From: Haliclystus octoradiatus | Lineage: Eukaryota > Cnidaria > Staurozoa > Stauromedusae > Haliclystidae | Assembly: GCA_916610825.1 (NCBI GenBank) | Contig: OU744447.1 | Coordinates: 28,904,561 to 28,968,560 of the forward strand | Direction of reading: 5' to 3' | Length of the DNA stretch: 64,000 nt | Part shown: piece after piece, positions 23,691-35,836 of the stretch | How the letters are laid out: the number at the start of each line of letters is the position of its first letter | Position numbering within the stretch: position 1 is the first letter of the stretch | Translations under genes and position numbers: made by a program | Notes under the pieces: model-generated | Databases searched by the model: none | Told to the model about the DNA's origin: nothing | What the model saw: the letters and a program-made list of their open reading frames with translations, nothing else

Positions 23691-25635
23691 GATTCTTTTC
23701 TTCGTTATTGGCGTTGATTTCTTCATATTCTAATTCCCCATTTTTCCTCAATAGCAAAATAAGCAATACCTTTGAGTCAGTTAGTTAGTTAATTTGTATG
23801 TGGGTAATATTGCGAAGATGTTTGTGCGATTTTATGGTCGCACACATCACTTCACACAACAAGCATAGGCCTATTATAATTTTCTAAGGGTTAGGCGAAA
23901 TTCACAAGCTTTGTAAAGAAAACATCATCGTAAGAACATGATACATCATCATTTATCCAGAGCCTTCAAGTTTGAATTAATTATTTTTCCAAAGAGCAGA
24001 GACATTTGAGCTTAAGATCAACTTTGCTTCTTAAAAAGTCATTAACAGACACGTACATAACTGCCTCGGACTTTGCTGAAATACTCTCGGAAACTACGTA
24101 AATATAATAGTAAAACCAATTTAATATAACACAGTATCACACGTTTAAGGGCCATCCATGAAGTACTCAGAGAGTCAGAGTCAGACTGGACCCTCCCTGT
24201 ATTCAGCAGTACACTTTCAAATAACCCACCTACCTTTCATGTACGCCAGGCTACTTGCAAAGATTCCCCCTCTTCTCACTAGTCTCTGCTTTTGTTGTTG
24301 TGGTTTGAGCAAGAAAGGCAACAGATTCTTTAAAATTGCTGATTAAAATTGATTGAGATAGATTGTAGAGCTTTTGTTACTCTTAGTGTGCCTCCAGTGC
24401 CAAACCTTTTCAGGGACGATTTAAAGATACATCTGTAGGCCTACTGTGATGATTGGTACCCCTCCACCTTGTACCCGCAACTGTACGCTTGTGATGTAAT
24501 TTCCGAAATCTCCAATAACGAAATCTCACCAGTAATCGTTTTGTGAATTATTAGTGAAACGTTAGTATTCTGTTGCCCCAAAACATTTCCAGGGAACACT
24601 CTTTCTTCTCAGGGGTGCAATCACCCTTCTCTGCAATCTGGTTTATTGATGACCGCTTGTTATTTCACATTGAATTTACATCCTACACTATTTACATCCA
24701 AAAGCGGATAAAAATTGATATTTTTTATGATTCATAAGCCAAACCCCAGCAGAAAATTCACATTTCTTATTTATATGAGCAATTACCGGAAGGCTATGAT
24801 ATTTCACATAAAACAAAATGCAAGAAGAAGTAGGCCTAATTCATCATTTATGCTTTTAAATACACCCTCAAAACGTTTAAACTTGACTCCTGCAACCTAT
24901 TGTTTCCCGCTACATGAGATCAGACTTTTCATTAGATATTGAACAACATCTTATTTTGGTTGTAATCATACTTCAAGTTCTTTCAAAAGTTCTGACGGAA
25001 TTTATAAAGAGAGCGCTGGATTTTTTCACGAAATGTATCGTTAAGTTTTATTATTGACTTTCCTTCCATGCCAATTGTTGCTGTTGCCCATTTTTTTTGG
25101 TTTAAAGGATTTTAAGGACAAAAGTAAGTCTTGGAAGCCATTATCAGATTGGTATCAATCTTGCAGCATCTTTTAGCATGCATTAAAAATGTTGTCATTG
25201 AGGCGACCATCATCCATTTCAATTAGCTATCAAAAAAGACATAACTAAGTTAATGATCTGTACATTCTACACATCACACGTCACACATGCCACAAGAAAC
25301 ATAACAGACCAAATAGTTACTCCTGTGAGAGATTGTTACAAATTCAACTTGATAATGTAGTACCTTCCTTTCATGCATCGATAATACATGTATGCGATTC
25401 ATGTTGAATGGATTTCTGATACCTGTAATGCAGTTGAGCAAATTTACACCTCGCTGGAAAGCTTCAGATTCAGGTCTTCACATCTGCAAATGACAATTGA
25501 TTGTTTCATTGTTAACATAGTGTTATATTCAAGCTTTCTGGCAAAATTTACCCCTCCCTGTAAGCAGCAGTACATTTTCAAATGACCCCTGGAGGCTATC
25601 TGTTGTTTCTACTTATTCTATTTATCCACTCTCGA
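23691..25635. other. Spacer with one 40-base repeated segment
   Basis: There is no gene. The segments at 24189-24228 and 25550-25588 share ccctccctgta, agcagtaca, ttttcaaat and gaccc/aaccc over about 38 bases with few mismatches. They are two copies in the same direction 1.36 kb apart. The second sits just before the next LINE fragment. Confidence 0.55.
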
Positions 25636-27126
25636 CAGACCCGATAACTTTATCAGACGAGAAGCTGAACGCATTGCTATACGCGGACGACATTGTTATC
25701 TTCTCTAAAACAGCTGATGGACTTCAGAAATGTTTAGACAAGGCATGCAACTTTTTTAAAATTTGGGAATTGGACGTCAATTTGAATAAATCAAAAGTTA
25801 TCGTATTTCAAACAAAGCCTGTTCTTCCCTACTCTCGTCAATTTCACCTTGGGGCTTCCACTGTTGAGTACACCGATATGTATAACTATCTAGGGTTTAC
25901 ATTCACTAGGGATTGTAAGCTTATTCATGGCGTTCGAGAACTCTGTTTAAAAGCAAAGAAAGCATGATTCTCTGCAACGAAAAACATGAGAAAATCGTCG
26001 AAAAACAAAATTCAACTTTATTTTACAATTTACAATATTTTTATAATGCCAATAGCTTTGTATGCGTCTGAAATTTGGGGAGAACTAATAACAAATGAAA
26101 ACAACAATCCTCTTGAGAAGCTCCAATTACGAATAATGAAAAACATTTTAATGATAAGGAGAAAGTCTAGCAACTATGCCACAAGAATGGAGCTAGGTAT
26201 ATATCCTTTATCTATCCAAATTAAAATCAACATGATAAAATTTATGCTTCGGCTCTTTTATACAAACCCTGAATCAATAGCGTCTAAGACGCTCGGCGAA
26301 ATGATTTTACATTCCAACAAACGTTCATGGCTAAATAGAATAAATGACTATTTATCAAAATTAGGACTATCAATTAAGCAATTAACATCAAAAGATATTT
26401 CACATAAGAGCACTCAAAAGCATCTGATGAATTTGATAAAAATTGCGCTAGAAAATAGATATGTCCAGAGATTTTCAAACCACCAGATTGTTGAAGTAGA
26501 AAAAGATAATTTTGCTGACAGAATTGGTAGGAAATTTGAATTTCAATCTTACCTCTTTTTAACAAATACTGGGCGAAGAAATGCCATTACAAAATTAAGA
26601 ACTAGCTCACACACACTAAGAATACAAACTGGACGATACAACCAGGAGCCTAGACATAATAGAACATGCAGATTCTGCAACAACGGCAATATAGAGGACG
26701 AAATTCATCTTCTCTTTTTCTGTGCGATCAACGCTACCCTCCGTAAGGAGTTTTATTGTAAAATGGGGAAGATATGTTCAGGTTTTGCCTTGAAACCAAT
26801 GAAAGAAAAATTGGTCACTCTTTTCTCAAATCCTCCTCTATGTATTAGCTATCTCCTTGGTAGCTTTCTTCTTTCTTCCTTCAAGACACGTAAAACATTA
26901 TACGACAGTCTTATCTCCATTAGTAAAACGTAATTCTGTAATAGTTTCGATAAGTAATCAAGTCACAATTTTATAGACATGTGACATTATATGATACAGT
27001 ACGTAAATAATCATAATGACAATGATATAATTATAGAAAATGATGACTATGATACAATGTATAATAATTGCTATACACCTTGTACTTTTGGTATACTGGC
27101 AAATAAATGTAACAACAACAACAACT
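25636..27126 (+). pseudogene. LINE ORF2, C-terminal half and 3' tail
   Basis: It starts inside the reverse transcriptase, just before the catalytic box LLYADDIVIFSKTADGL, and continues through the thumb (NLNKSKVIVF, YNYLGFTF) and a long C-terminal domain. That domain ends in a zinc-binding motif, CRFCNNGNIEDEIHLLFFC (CxxCx7-8HxxxxC), seen in several LINE clades. The frame is open to the stop at 26933 except for one in-frame TGA at 25965-25967. The 3' UTR ends in aataaatgt followed by four AAC units at about 27110-27126, a simple-repeat tail typical of LINEs. It is strongly 5'-truncated, and the well-kept frame suggests a fairly young insertion. Confidence 0.88.
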
Positions 27127-28074
27127 CTCGACATCCTTGTTGGGACAATTTCTTATGTAAATTATTCTTGGTTAGTGTGGATAGATTAATGTTGCAAATT
27201 TTCGAATTTCAGAAGAAGTCAACTGCGTAGCCTCCAGATATCGCTATGGTGTATTCTAGATTATTATGTGTGTCATTAGTTGGGTCTGTTCCAAGTTTAT
27301 GATATACAACTATTGATTATAAGATTATTGACTGTATAATATTTGCTGCTTATATTTGATCATTATTAAATGGAGTGTGTCATGTTTCAAATGCATCACT
27401 TGCTACAAATTATCATTCGACTAATATATATTTTTTATTCATATTCACTTGTATTTGAAATAATAGCTAGATATAATATTTGAAATGAAATTCTATGGTA
27501 CAGTTATAAATGTTTGGAGGTCATAGTTTTCAAAGTTACAATTCTGCCCTTCAGAAAATTGACATCATTTTTAGATTGTGTTGTTGTTTTGTTTCCCAAT
27601 TATTTCAGGGGCCGTTTGCCTGTTTCAGGATTTTTTCAAGGGCTGTTCTCATAAAAAATTCCCCAAGTCCCGTTAATAGAGAGGCCATTCCATTATTTCC
27701 ACTTTTAAAAGAATGACGAAAGTGTTCCTTTAGCTCAATATATTGATTAACTAGCTGTTTATGGATTCCATGGTAGCAGGAATTACCATTACAAGTATGT
27801 TATTAGAATAAATCTTATGAAGGGTTCTTGACATTTCCTGTTTAGACAACACACTTTTAAAGGATAATTCAATGAGTACATCAAGTCACATGGTACATGG
27901 GTACAGCATTGTCATGGCTGCAATAGACAGGTGGTTGCTGTACAGAGGTTGCAAAAATTGGGAAAATACAAAAACTTTTTAAGATTCATCCCTTGCAAGT
28001 AGTCTTCTTACTACTGTATTTCATATTTAATTTGTATGCTGCAGAGATGGATATGTGTATGACTGACTGCTTAC
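27127..28074. other. Spacer downstream of the LINE tail
   Basis: No firm feature. A minus-strand stretch at about 27613-27710 (SLLTGLGEFFMRTALEKIL) reads like protein and ends in a stop. It could be a last exon of the MULE-like gene to the right, but I could not match it in phase. Confidence 0.4.
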
Positions 28075-28564
28075 TTTGCAAACTTTTGGTTTGGGCTGTG
28101 ATTTCCCATGCTGGCAGACATACACCTTCCGATTCAAAGCTATATACGGTACGTCATTGTTCTACATAATATGAATTTTCACATCAGATAGTTCTGAGAT
28201 GTAAGAAATTCCTTAAAGATGATTTCTCACAAGTAACAAGACATTCCCAAAGTAATTTTGTTGTTTGCATTTTTACAGTTGTTTAATTGTCATACCTGTT
28301 TTTCCAAAACCCTTCTAGCAGTATTCCACACTACAAAAGTTGTTGTTGTTGCCAAGCTGAAATGCCTGATAAAGTTTTCAGCTGCATCTAGGTCTATCGC
28401 TGTCCCGCTTGACTTGGTATCTTGTCTTGAAGACAGAGATTCCCATGCTGCTTGAGGTTTAATACTGGTTTGTTCTATTTGACCAGATTCTATTATGATG
28501 GGATTACGTTCCAGTTCCAGAGTACTGACTTCATCTTCTTCCAATTTTTCAACTGATGCTATTA
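28075..28564 (-). CDS. Two exons of a MULE/ZSWIM-like protein, N-terminal region
   Basis: The first exon, about 28564 to 28296, encodes an acidic stretch (VEKLEEDEVSTLELERNP) and then DLDAAENFIRHFSLATTTTF and VVWNTARRVLEKQ, ending at donor CAG|GTATGA. After acceptor attatgtag the second exon, 28161-28075, encodes NNDVPYIALNRKVYVCQHGK and SQPKPKVCK, ending at donor AAA|GTAAGC. The junction is phase 0 on both sides. The layout (an aromatic helix, then a basic strand, then V-Y-V-C-x-H) resembles the N-terminal zinc-binding module of MULE-type and ZSWIM-like proteins as I recall it. It may be a host-domesticated gene or a transposon. The first exon could extend up to 28610, but no in-frame ATG was seen. 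Downstream exons were not found. Confidence 0.5.
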
Positions 28565-28652
28565 CTGGATTGATCCATTTCAAATTATTAATCAAAACCC
28601 GTGATCCATGTTAAAACGAACAATAAAAGGATTGATCTCTTTGATCTGACGA

Positions 28653-28687
28653 CACGTGTGATTTGAATCATATCTCCCGCCAAAAAA
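28653..28687. promoter_or_regulatory. E-box and E2F-like site cluster
   Basis: acacgtgt (28653-28660) contains a palindromic CACGTG E-box. ctcccgccaaaaaa (28673-28686) is, in reverse complement, TTTTTTGGCGGGAG, a good match to the E2F consensus TTTSGCGC-type element. The cluster lies about 100 bases upstream of the minus-strand MULE/ZSWIM-like exon. Such short sites can occur by chance. Confidence 0.3.
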
Positions 28688-28899
28688 CATAGATTTCTAT
28701 GCGTGGGACGTTTGATCTATGGTTTGATTTAAAAGTCAAGACTTTGATTGAGAACGGAAGAAACAATTCAATTTTTTCATAATTTACGTTATATGTGAAG
28801 ATATTATTACGGTTATTATTATTACTGAACAGTAAAGGAACATCATCTAAACTTTTCGCGAATTTTTTTGGGATTTTTGTTCTGCAATTCTTCGGCATG

Positions 28900-29473
28900 T
28901 TTATTCAAAATGACTCAACTCGTGTCAGCCTTAATTCAACTTGTATCAGCTTCATAAAAACATATCAAAATAACAGCCAATTTCATCGCTCTGGATGCTT
29001 TCTTATAGGGCATAAATCATCCAAACTGATATAAAATGATGCTGTAAGACTTTGATGGGTTTTCTTGGTATATCGTAAGCATAAACAACAAACTACTTCT
29101 GTTCTTTTTTATATTTCTATACTATCGGTCAGCCTCAATTCAACTTGTATCAGCTTCATAAAAACATATCAACATAACAGCTAACATCATCGCTCTGGAT
29201 GCATACATTATTGCGCTTGCCTCGCAAAATATGTTATCCTACATATTCCCCTTATAATTTTGATGAGCAATGAAGTCAAGGCAATCGTGAAAGCTTATAT
29301 GTTGCAGCACACTTGCAGTTACTAAACTACGAGACAAAGGCCATTACTGAATGCGATTAAGTTTACGATAGACGCAAAAGCAACATTACGTGGAAACGTA
29401 ACCGCGCTCGTACTATTGAAAAAGTAGACTGGATACTAAATAGAGCTGACGCGAGTTGAATTTTCCGTTTACC
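28900..29473 (-). repeat. Interspersed repeat, copy 2 (inverted), with an internal 78-base direct repeat
   Basis: Its end at 29413-29473 is the reverse complement of the start of the repeat at 23311. Inside, 28917-28999 and 29124-29201 are direct repeats (aattcaacttgtatcagctt, cataaaaacatatcaa, catcgctctggatgc) about 207 bases apart. Non-coding; family unknown. Confidence 0.65.
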
Positions 29474-29483
29474 CGATTCTTTA

Positions 29484-30338
29484 GGGCCATTTACACTGAA
29501 GCAAAATAGGCACGGTACTCGTCAATTAACACATCAAAGGTGTGAAGGTGTCAAGTGTTTTTGAGCACGGGCCAAGCAAAAACACTGTCTAAACGGCTTT
29601 TTCAGACATTGAAAAGCGGCACCGTGCCTACTATTTTGATCAGGCCGAGATCAATTCTCGAGGTAGTCTCGGCCCGCTCAAAACGTGGGCACCGTGCCGT
29701 TTTGCAGTAATTATGACGTCATCGTAGAAGTTGCGTCTCTTTACAGTGGAATTCTGAGGTTTTCTAATAAAATCAGTAACAGACTAAAGATTACCAAAGC
29801 TAGATAAGCACATTAAGCATATTTTGTTACGTATTTCTTTTGAAAATTAATGAAGTTTCTGTAGTATAAGGTTTAATTATGCAAATTGTAACTACGAGTG
29901 CGGAGCGTAAATTTAGATGTGTATTTTGTCACAGAAATACTGATCTGGCGTGGTAGCATGTTCAGGAGGGGAAAGACTAACCCAAATGTATTTGAATTTT
30001 GCTCAATGGAGATAGGAATGTAACAGAAATTTAAATATTATAATTGATGAAAAACATAGTGATTTTCAGTTCAACGGAATCCTTACAAGTTATTTAACAT
30101 AATTGAATCTCAATTTATCGAATTTCACCTGTAAAACCATTAAATAATGAGAAACCTATAATTCAGTTTGTAAGTTTTCAATCTCGGCCCGCGTAAAAAT
30201 AGGCACGGGCGATCTTGAAAACAGTTTTTAATAAGCTGTGTAAACCCTGAAAAAAAACAGCACGGGCCGCATTCTTGTTAACACCTCGGGTGTTAATTGA
30301 CGAATACCGTGCCTTTTTTGCTGCAGTGTAAATGGCCC
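29484..30338. mobile_element. MITE of 855 bp with about 50-bp terminal inverted repeats
   Basis: The left end gggccatttacactgaagca and the reverse-complemented right end gggccatttacactgcagca stay matched for about 50 bases through ggcacggta(c/t)tcgtcaatt. Both ends abut TA (29482-29483, 30339-30340). Subterminal parts are full of gcacgg/ccgtgc motifs in both orientations. No open frame encodes a transposase. TA duplications fit a Tc1/mariner-type origin. Confidence 0.88.
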
Positions 30339-33300
30339 TATAGATGATATGTCTGTGAAGTTGAGTTTCATGTAAGAAACAAATAAGTAATGATTATTCT
30401 CTGTTGTAATCATTGAGTCATTCAACCTTATGAAGTAATTGCAATATATAAAATTGGCAACGAGAAAGTGGATGCGAATTCACAATGTCAGAGCAAGAAG
30501 AGGAACACAGTTCTTCTTCATTTGAAGTCGACAACAGCGGCAGTAAACGTGGAACTCTGATTGGGAAAATTCCCAATTACACGGAAGGAGAGAATTTGAA
30601 TTATATTTTATTATATTAAAGGTTGACAAGCTATTTTGAAGTCTATGGAATTGCAGAAAGCGAGAGAACTAGTGTATTGGTCACAGTAATAGACAATAAG
30701 ACATACAGATTGACGAAAGATTTAGTATTTCCAGAAAAGCCATCAACGATAAGTTTCAGAAATCTGGTTTCAAAAGTGGCAGAACACAAAGCGCCAGCAA
30801 GAATGAAATGGTGGAGAGATTTGCTTTTCATTCTGCAAAACGAAAGAAAGGTGAATCCATACATTTTTTTTATTACTCGGCAAATGCATTTAGCTCAATA
30901 TTGTAACTTAGAAGAGTGACTTGGATATCCAACTCAGAGATAGATTTGTTACGGGTTTCGAAGACCAAACCATGCTTCGAATGTTATTATGTGAACATAA
31001 GCTAAAACTAGATTAAGCCATTAAAATATGTTTGGCAATTGAACAATCTGTCAAGAATACGGACAATATTTTGAGTCACCAAACATCATATCACTCGACG
31101 ATAGATGTACCGCAGTTAGAATCGACAAATCGAGTTGAGAAACAGAGACATACAACTAAGAAGTCTAAGAAGAACAGAGGGCGTTCAACATACAATGAAA
31201 AAGTTAGACAAGACAAACCTAAAACTGACGCAAAACAGTTTTGTTATCGTTGCGCCAGTGAAAATCACTTGGCACGAATTTGTAAATACAAGTCTATGAA
31301 ATGTCATTTTTGCAAAAACATAGGACACATTGAAAGAGCTTGCGTAGCAAAATACAATTCTACTGAAGTACATACGCAGCAAGAGACTACAGATACAGAA
31401 GACAGTAGTAATTCTAGTGAAAACGAATACCGACTGATACAGATCATCAAAGATAACACTGCTAAAAGTGCAAAACCATTTATGGTGACATTAAATATTA
31501 ACGGTAAACCCTTTCGAATGGAAGTAGACACAGGTGCATCCCGTTCCATTATTGGATCTCAACTGTACGAGAATAACTCTAATCAACAAACGTTACGGTT
31601 AACGAACACAAACATCAAATTGAAGACATACTCGGGTGAGAGAATACCGATACGGGGATAAGCATCAGTGAAGGTGGATTACAATGATGAACAATTTCAA
31701 AACCCAAGTCTTATTATAGCGGAAGGTAGTACACCAGCTTTGATTGGGAGGGATTGGCTTTATAAAATACCCCTCGATTGGAAGAACATTTTCTCAATCA
31801 ATTTCATTAGTGGTAAAACAGAACCAAAACTTTATGAAATACTAAACAATTATACCAATCTATTCTACAAAGATTTAGGACGCTATACGGCGGTAAAGTA
31901 AAAATTCATTTAAATCAAAATGCCACTCCAAAGTTTTTAAGACCATGACCAGTACCGTTTGCAATTCGCCCTATGATTGATCAAGAAGTTGATAGACTTT
32001 TGGCGGAAGGAGTGCTTTGCCCTGCCCTGTGAAACACAGTAATTGGGCCTCAAAACCGTACCTGTAGTTAAACCAGATAAGACCGTACGACTATATGTTG
32101 ACTTGAGGCTGACTGTAAGTTGCACTATCAAAACAGATGCTTATCCCATACCAGATATCAAGACTCTGTTCATTAAACTGGGTGGCAGTACAGTATTCGC
32201 ACGCTTAGATTTAGTATATGCCCACACCCAACTTACGCTTGATGAAGACTCACAAGAACTATGTATGCTAAATACACATAGAGATTTACTTAGATATACA
32301 TGATTACCATTTGGGATATCGTCAGGCCCTGCAATTTTTCAATGGGTGATCGACTCATTATTGGCAGGGATTCCTGGGGTAGCGTTTTATTTAGATGATG
32401 TTATATTTGCTGCATGTAGCACTCTGGTACTAATCCAACGCCTCGAAGAAGTATTTTCATGCCTTCAGAAAGCAGGACTGAGACTCAAACGGCAGAAGTG
32501 TCAAATCAACTTACAAGAAATTGATTTTTTGGGACATAGAGTTAATGCAAGTGGATAAAACCCTTACTTGAAAACATTGATGCTATCTGCAAAGCATCAA
32601 AAGATATAACGCAGCTTAGGGCGTGGCTTGGTCTTTTTAACTATTATGCAAAATTTCTACCAAGCACTACAGAGTTGTTAGCTTCCTTATATGAACTATT
32701 GAACCAAGATACAACTTGGCACTCCAAGGGGTACTTCAAGGATACTGCTTTTCAAGAGGCTAAAGATGCATTGAATAGCGATCGTCTCCTGGTTCATTAT
32801 GACCAAAAGTTACCCATAAATTTAGCATGTGATTCATCACGATATGGGATTAGTGCAGTGATCTCGTATATTAAATCCAAACGAAGACGAAAAAATAAGT
32901 TTATGTGCGTCGAGAACACTCAATTCAGCAGAGAAAAATTACTCTCAAACTGAAAAAGAAGGGTTAGCAATCATATATGGTATTGAGAAGTTTCATATTT
33001 ATTTATATGGACGCCATTTTGAAATTATTACAGATCAAAAACCATTGATCACTCTGTTCTCAGAACATAAAGCCACTATGAAGTTAGCAGCATCCAGATT
33101 GATGCGTTTATGAACTCATCGGTCACAGTACGATTGTAAAATAGTATATCGCCCTGGAAGCTTACATCTGAATGCAGATGCCTTCATTCGTCTACCAGTG
33201 GGATCACCACCTAGCAAGAAGAAAACTCCGGCCCCTTCAGACACAATTCATTTGGTTGAAACACTAGGAGAGGGTGCACTTACATTCAAGAAAATTAACA

Positions 33301-34710
33301 AAGCATCAAGAATGACCCCCTGATCAGTGCGTTGGTAAATCAGGTAAAACGAAGGGGGTACATATCAAGCGCTTAGCCGTGAGGATGCAAAGCATTTTTC
33401 TAGTAAATGATATGAACTAAGCACACATCAGGACTCGCTATTGTGGGGCTCAAGAGTAGTAGTTCTACAACAGCTACAGAGGAAGACACTTGAAGTCCTT
33501 CATCAAACACATCAAGGAATGGTAAAAATGAAATGATTGGCACGCAGTTTCATCTGGTGGCAGGGTATTGACAAAGATATAGAATCATTGGCACATGAAT
33601 TTCAAATCTGCAAAGAAAATGTAAGAACGCCAGATGCTGCAGCAACACATTCGTGGCAATTCCCCACTGCACCATGGTCACGGATACATATTTATCATAC
33701 AGGACCGTTCATGGGAAAGCTTTTCCTGATAATTATTGACGCTTTCTCGAAATGGATTAACGTTTACATCGTCTAAACAACAGAATCAGAAGCCACCATT
33801 CAGATCCTGACAAAGTCCTTCTCATACTTTGGACTACCTGAACAAATTGTTTCCAACAATGCATCTGGATTCACATCTCAAAAGTTTAAATCATTCTGCT
33901 CTCAAAATGGCATCAAACATACTACTACAGCGCCATATCATCCATGCTCGAATGGACAAGTCGAAAGGGCAGTCCAAATTGTTAAATCTGCATTGAAGAA
34001 AAACAGACATTCTTCAAAGTCACTTCACTTGACTTTAGATCAGATATTGTTCGCCTATCGGACATCACCACATGCTACAACGGGAATTGCTCATTGTGAA
34101 TTACTAATGAAACGAACTATATGTACACCATTACACCTACTAATAACCAATTTACAAACACATGTACGAACTCAGAGCATACCCTCCGATGATCCTCGAA
34201 AGTTTATACCAGGGTCTACAATAATGGTAAAAGACACAGTCAAAGGGGTTTGATTTCCTGCCACCATACTGAATGAAACAGGATCTTTATCGTATAGTTT
34301 GAGAACTGAAAATGGCTTAATAATGAACAGGCACGTGGATCATATAATTCAAAGCTCAGTTGAGGTCAAGAAGACAAAGAAACCAACAGAAACTGGAGGG
34401 GAAGATACGATGGATGGAATACCGAGTGGAGATTTACATCATAAAACGTACCCATCTAGATCTAGAGAAGGACCAGCGTACTATGGAAAAATAAATAAAT
34501 AAAATGACTGATTAGTTTACAGTTATTAATGATGGATAATTAAATAACAGTAGAATCAATGATTTGAGATCGAAATCAATCCTGTAATCAGTAATAAGAT
34601 TGCAGTCAACAAATAGACCAGCATTGATAAAATTAAGAAAAGGGAAATGTTATGTTTTAGCACTTATGTTATAAACCACGGGATACGTGTAGTTCATAAT
34701 GCTAACACAT

Positions 34711-34825
34711 AGATGATAATTTCAGTTGAGTTTCATATAGGAAACAAATAAGTAATGATTATTCTCTGTTGTAATTGTTGAGTTCAACCTTCTGATGTAA
34801 CTGCAGTATATAAAAAGCAACGCGT
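34711..34825 (+). repeat. 3' copy of the LTR segment repeated at 30341-30455
   Basis: It shares tagatgat, gttgagtttcat, gaaacaaataagtaatgatt, attctctgttgtaat and tatataaaa with 30341-30455, as expected for the two LTRs of the fossil. Confidence 0.85.
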
Positions 34826-34827
34826 AA

Positions 34828-35244
34828 CAGAGGTGTAGAGGAGCCGGAGTCAAACTTTTACTCCGGCAGGAGTATCAGAGTGGAATGAATTTTTTGCCAG
34901 GCAGGAGCAGGAGTCGGAGCCGGAGTCTAGAATACAATCCTGATAATTTCTGAATAAAATATAAAATTGCGAAGTTGAAAATTGTTTAGATAATTCTATA
35001 TAAGGTTGGATTCAAGAATTGGCTAGGTATTACAGAATATTTTTATTTATCTAACTTTGGGTTGATAAATTAATCAATTGTCGGACTTTTTATAGGAATT
35101 TGTCTGAAGTATTTTGGAGCCGGATTCGGAGCTGGGGTCGATTTTTCTTACATTTTCGGAGCGAGGCTCGGAGCCAAACACTTCTATTGTATAAGGACTT
35201 ATTTCGGATTCGGAGTCTGAAAATTCTGACTCCGTGGACCTCTG
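34828..35244. mobile_element. hAT-like MITE nested in the fossil's 3' LTR
   Basis: The ends are CAGAGGT and ACCTCTG, and the subterminal parts are rich in ggagtcggagccggag-type repeats in both orientations (gccggagtc on the left, gactccg on the right). The 8 bases outside are acgcgtaa on the left and atgtgtaa on the right. They differ only by two C-to-T changes, both at CpG positions, which fits an 8-bp hAT target-site duplication after CpG decay. It is 417 bp with no coding capacity. Confidence 0.75.
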
Positions 35245-35836
35245 ATGTGTAAATAGCCGATATAGCCTGCTATGTAATTAATTAAAAGGGGATATTGTTC
35301 AGCATTTAGTTTATCGTTTTGTAAATTAATTTAGCAGATCACATGTCTTATACATATATTATAGGATTATTAATAGAAGTCTGATTTAATGGATAAATAT
35401 AGCATATAATTCAGTATAAAAGTATTTTAGTTAAAATTAGAGTAAATACTTCCTATCGTGAAAATACTTTCTATAATAGTGAAAATCATGGAATATAATG
35501 TAACCTAGAAATAGAATAACTTCTTCCTATCATAAGACTAAACTAAGATTACCTTAAATGACCAGTTAAGGTCTTATGACTTTTAAATGATGTAACACCT
35601 TCGCAAAAAAATAGTAAAAATAGTTAAATATCGTGAGCATCTCTAGTAAATCAAGTTATAATTATACGATGCCGTTGTACGCCGTTCAAGAAGAACATTT
35701 CAACAGTGAAAGAAGAAAGAAGATAACGTTGGGGAGAAGTCAGATATTGAATTAATTGTTCTTTAGTTAATAAAGTAATCCAATCGAATCTAAAGGAGTT
35801 TTCGCATTCAAATTGTTATACTCGCAATTCACAACA

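Larger units (their letters stand above)
30341..35836 (+). mobile_element. Ty3/Gypsy LTR retrotransposon fossil, about 5.5 kb
   Basis: Parts in order: an LTR-like segment at 30341-30455; gag (from MSEQEEEHSSSSFEVD, 30485) with two CCHC zinc knuckles (CYRCASENHLARIC, CHFCKNIGHIERAC) near 31240-31345; an aspartic protease with MEVDTGASRSIIG; reverse transcriptase with YLDDVIF near 32390; RNase H; integrase including FLIIIDAFSKWINVYIV near 33725; a purine-rich tract at 34636-34648; and a 3' LTR from about 34649 (TGTTATG) to about 35836 (ACAACA). The order is that of Ty3/Gypsy. It is broken in roughly a dozen or more places. The two LTR segments have diverged by more than ten percent by eye, so the insertion is old. 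A hAT-like MITE sits inside the 3' LTR. Confidence 0.85.
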
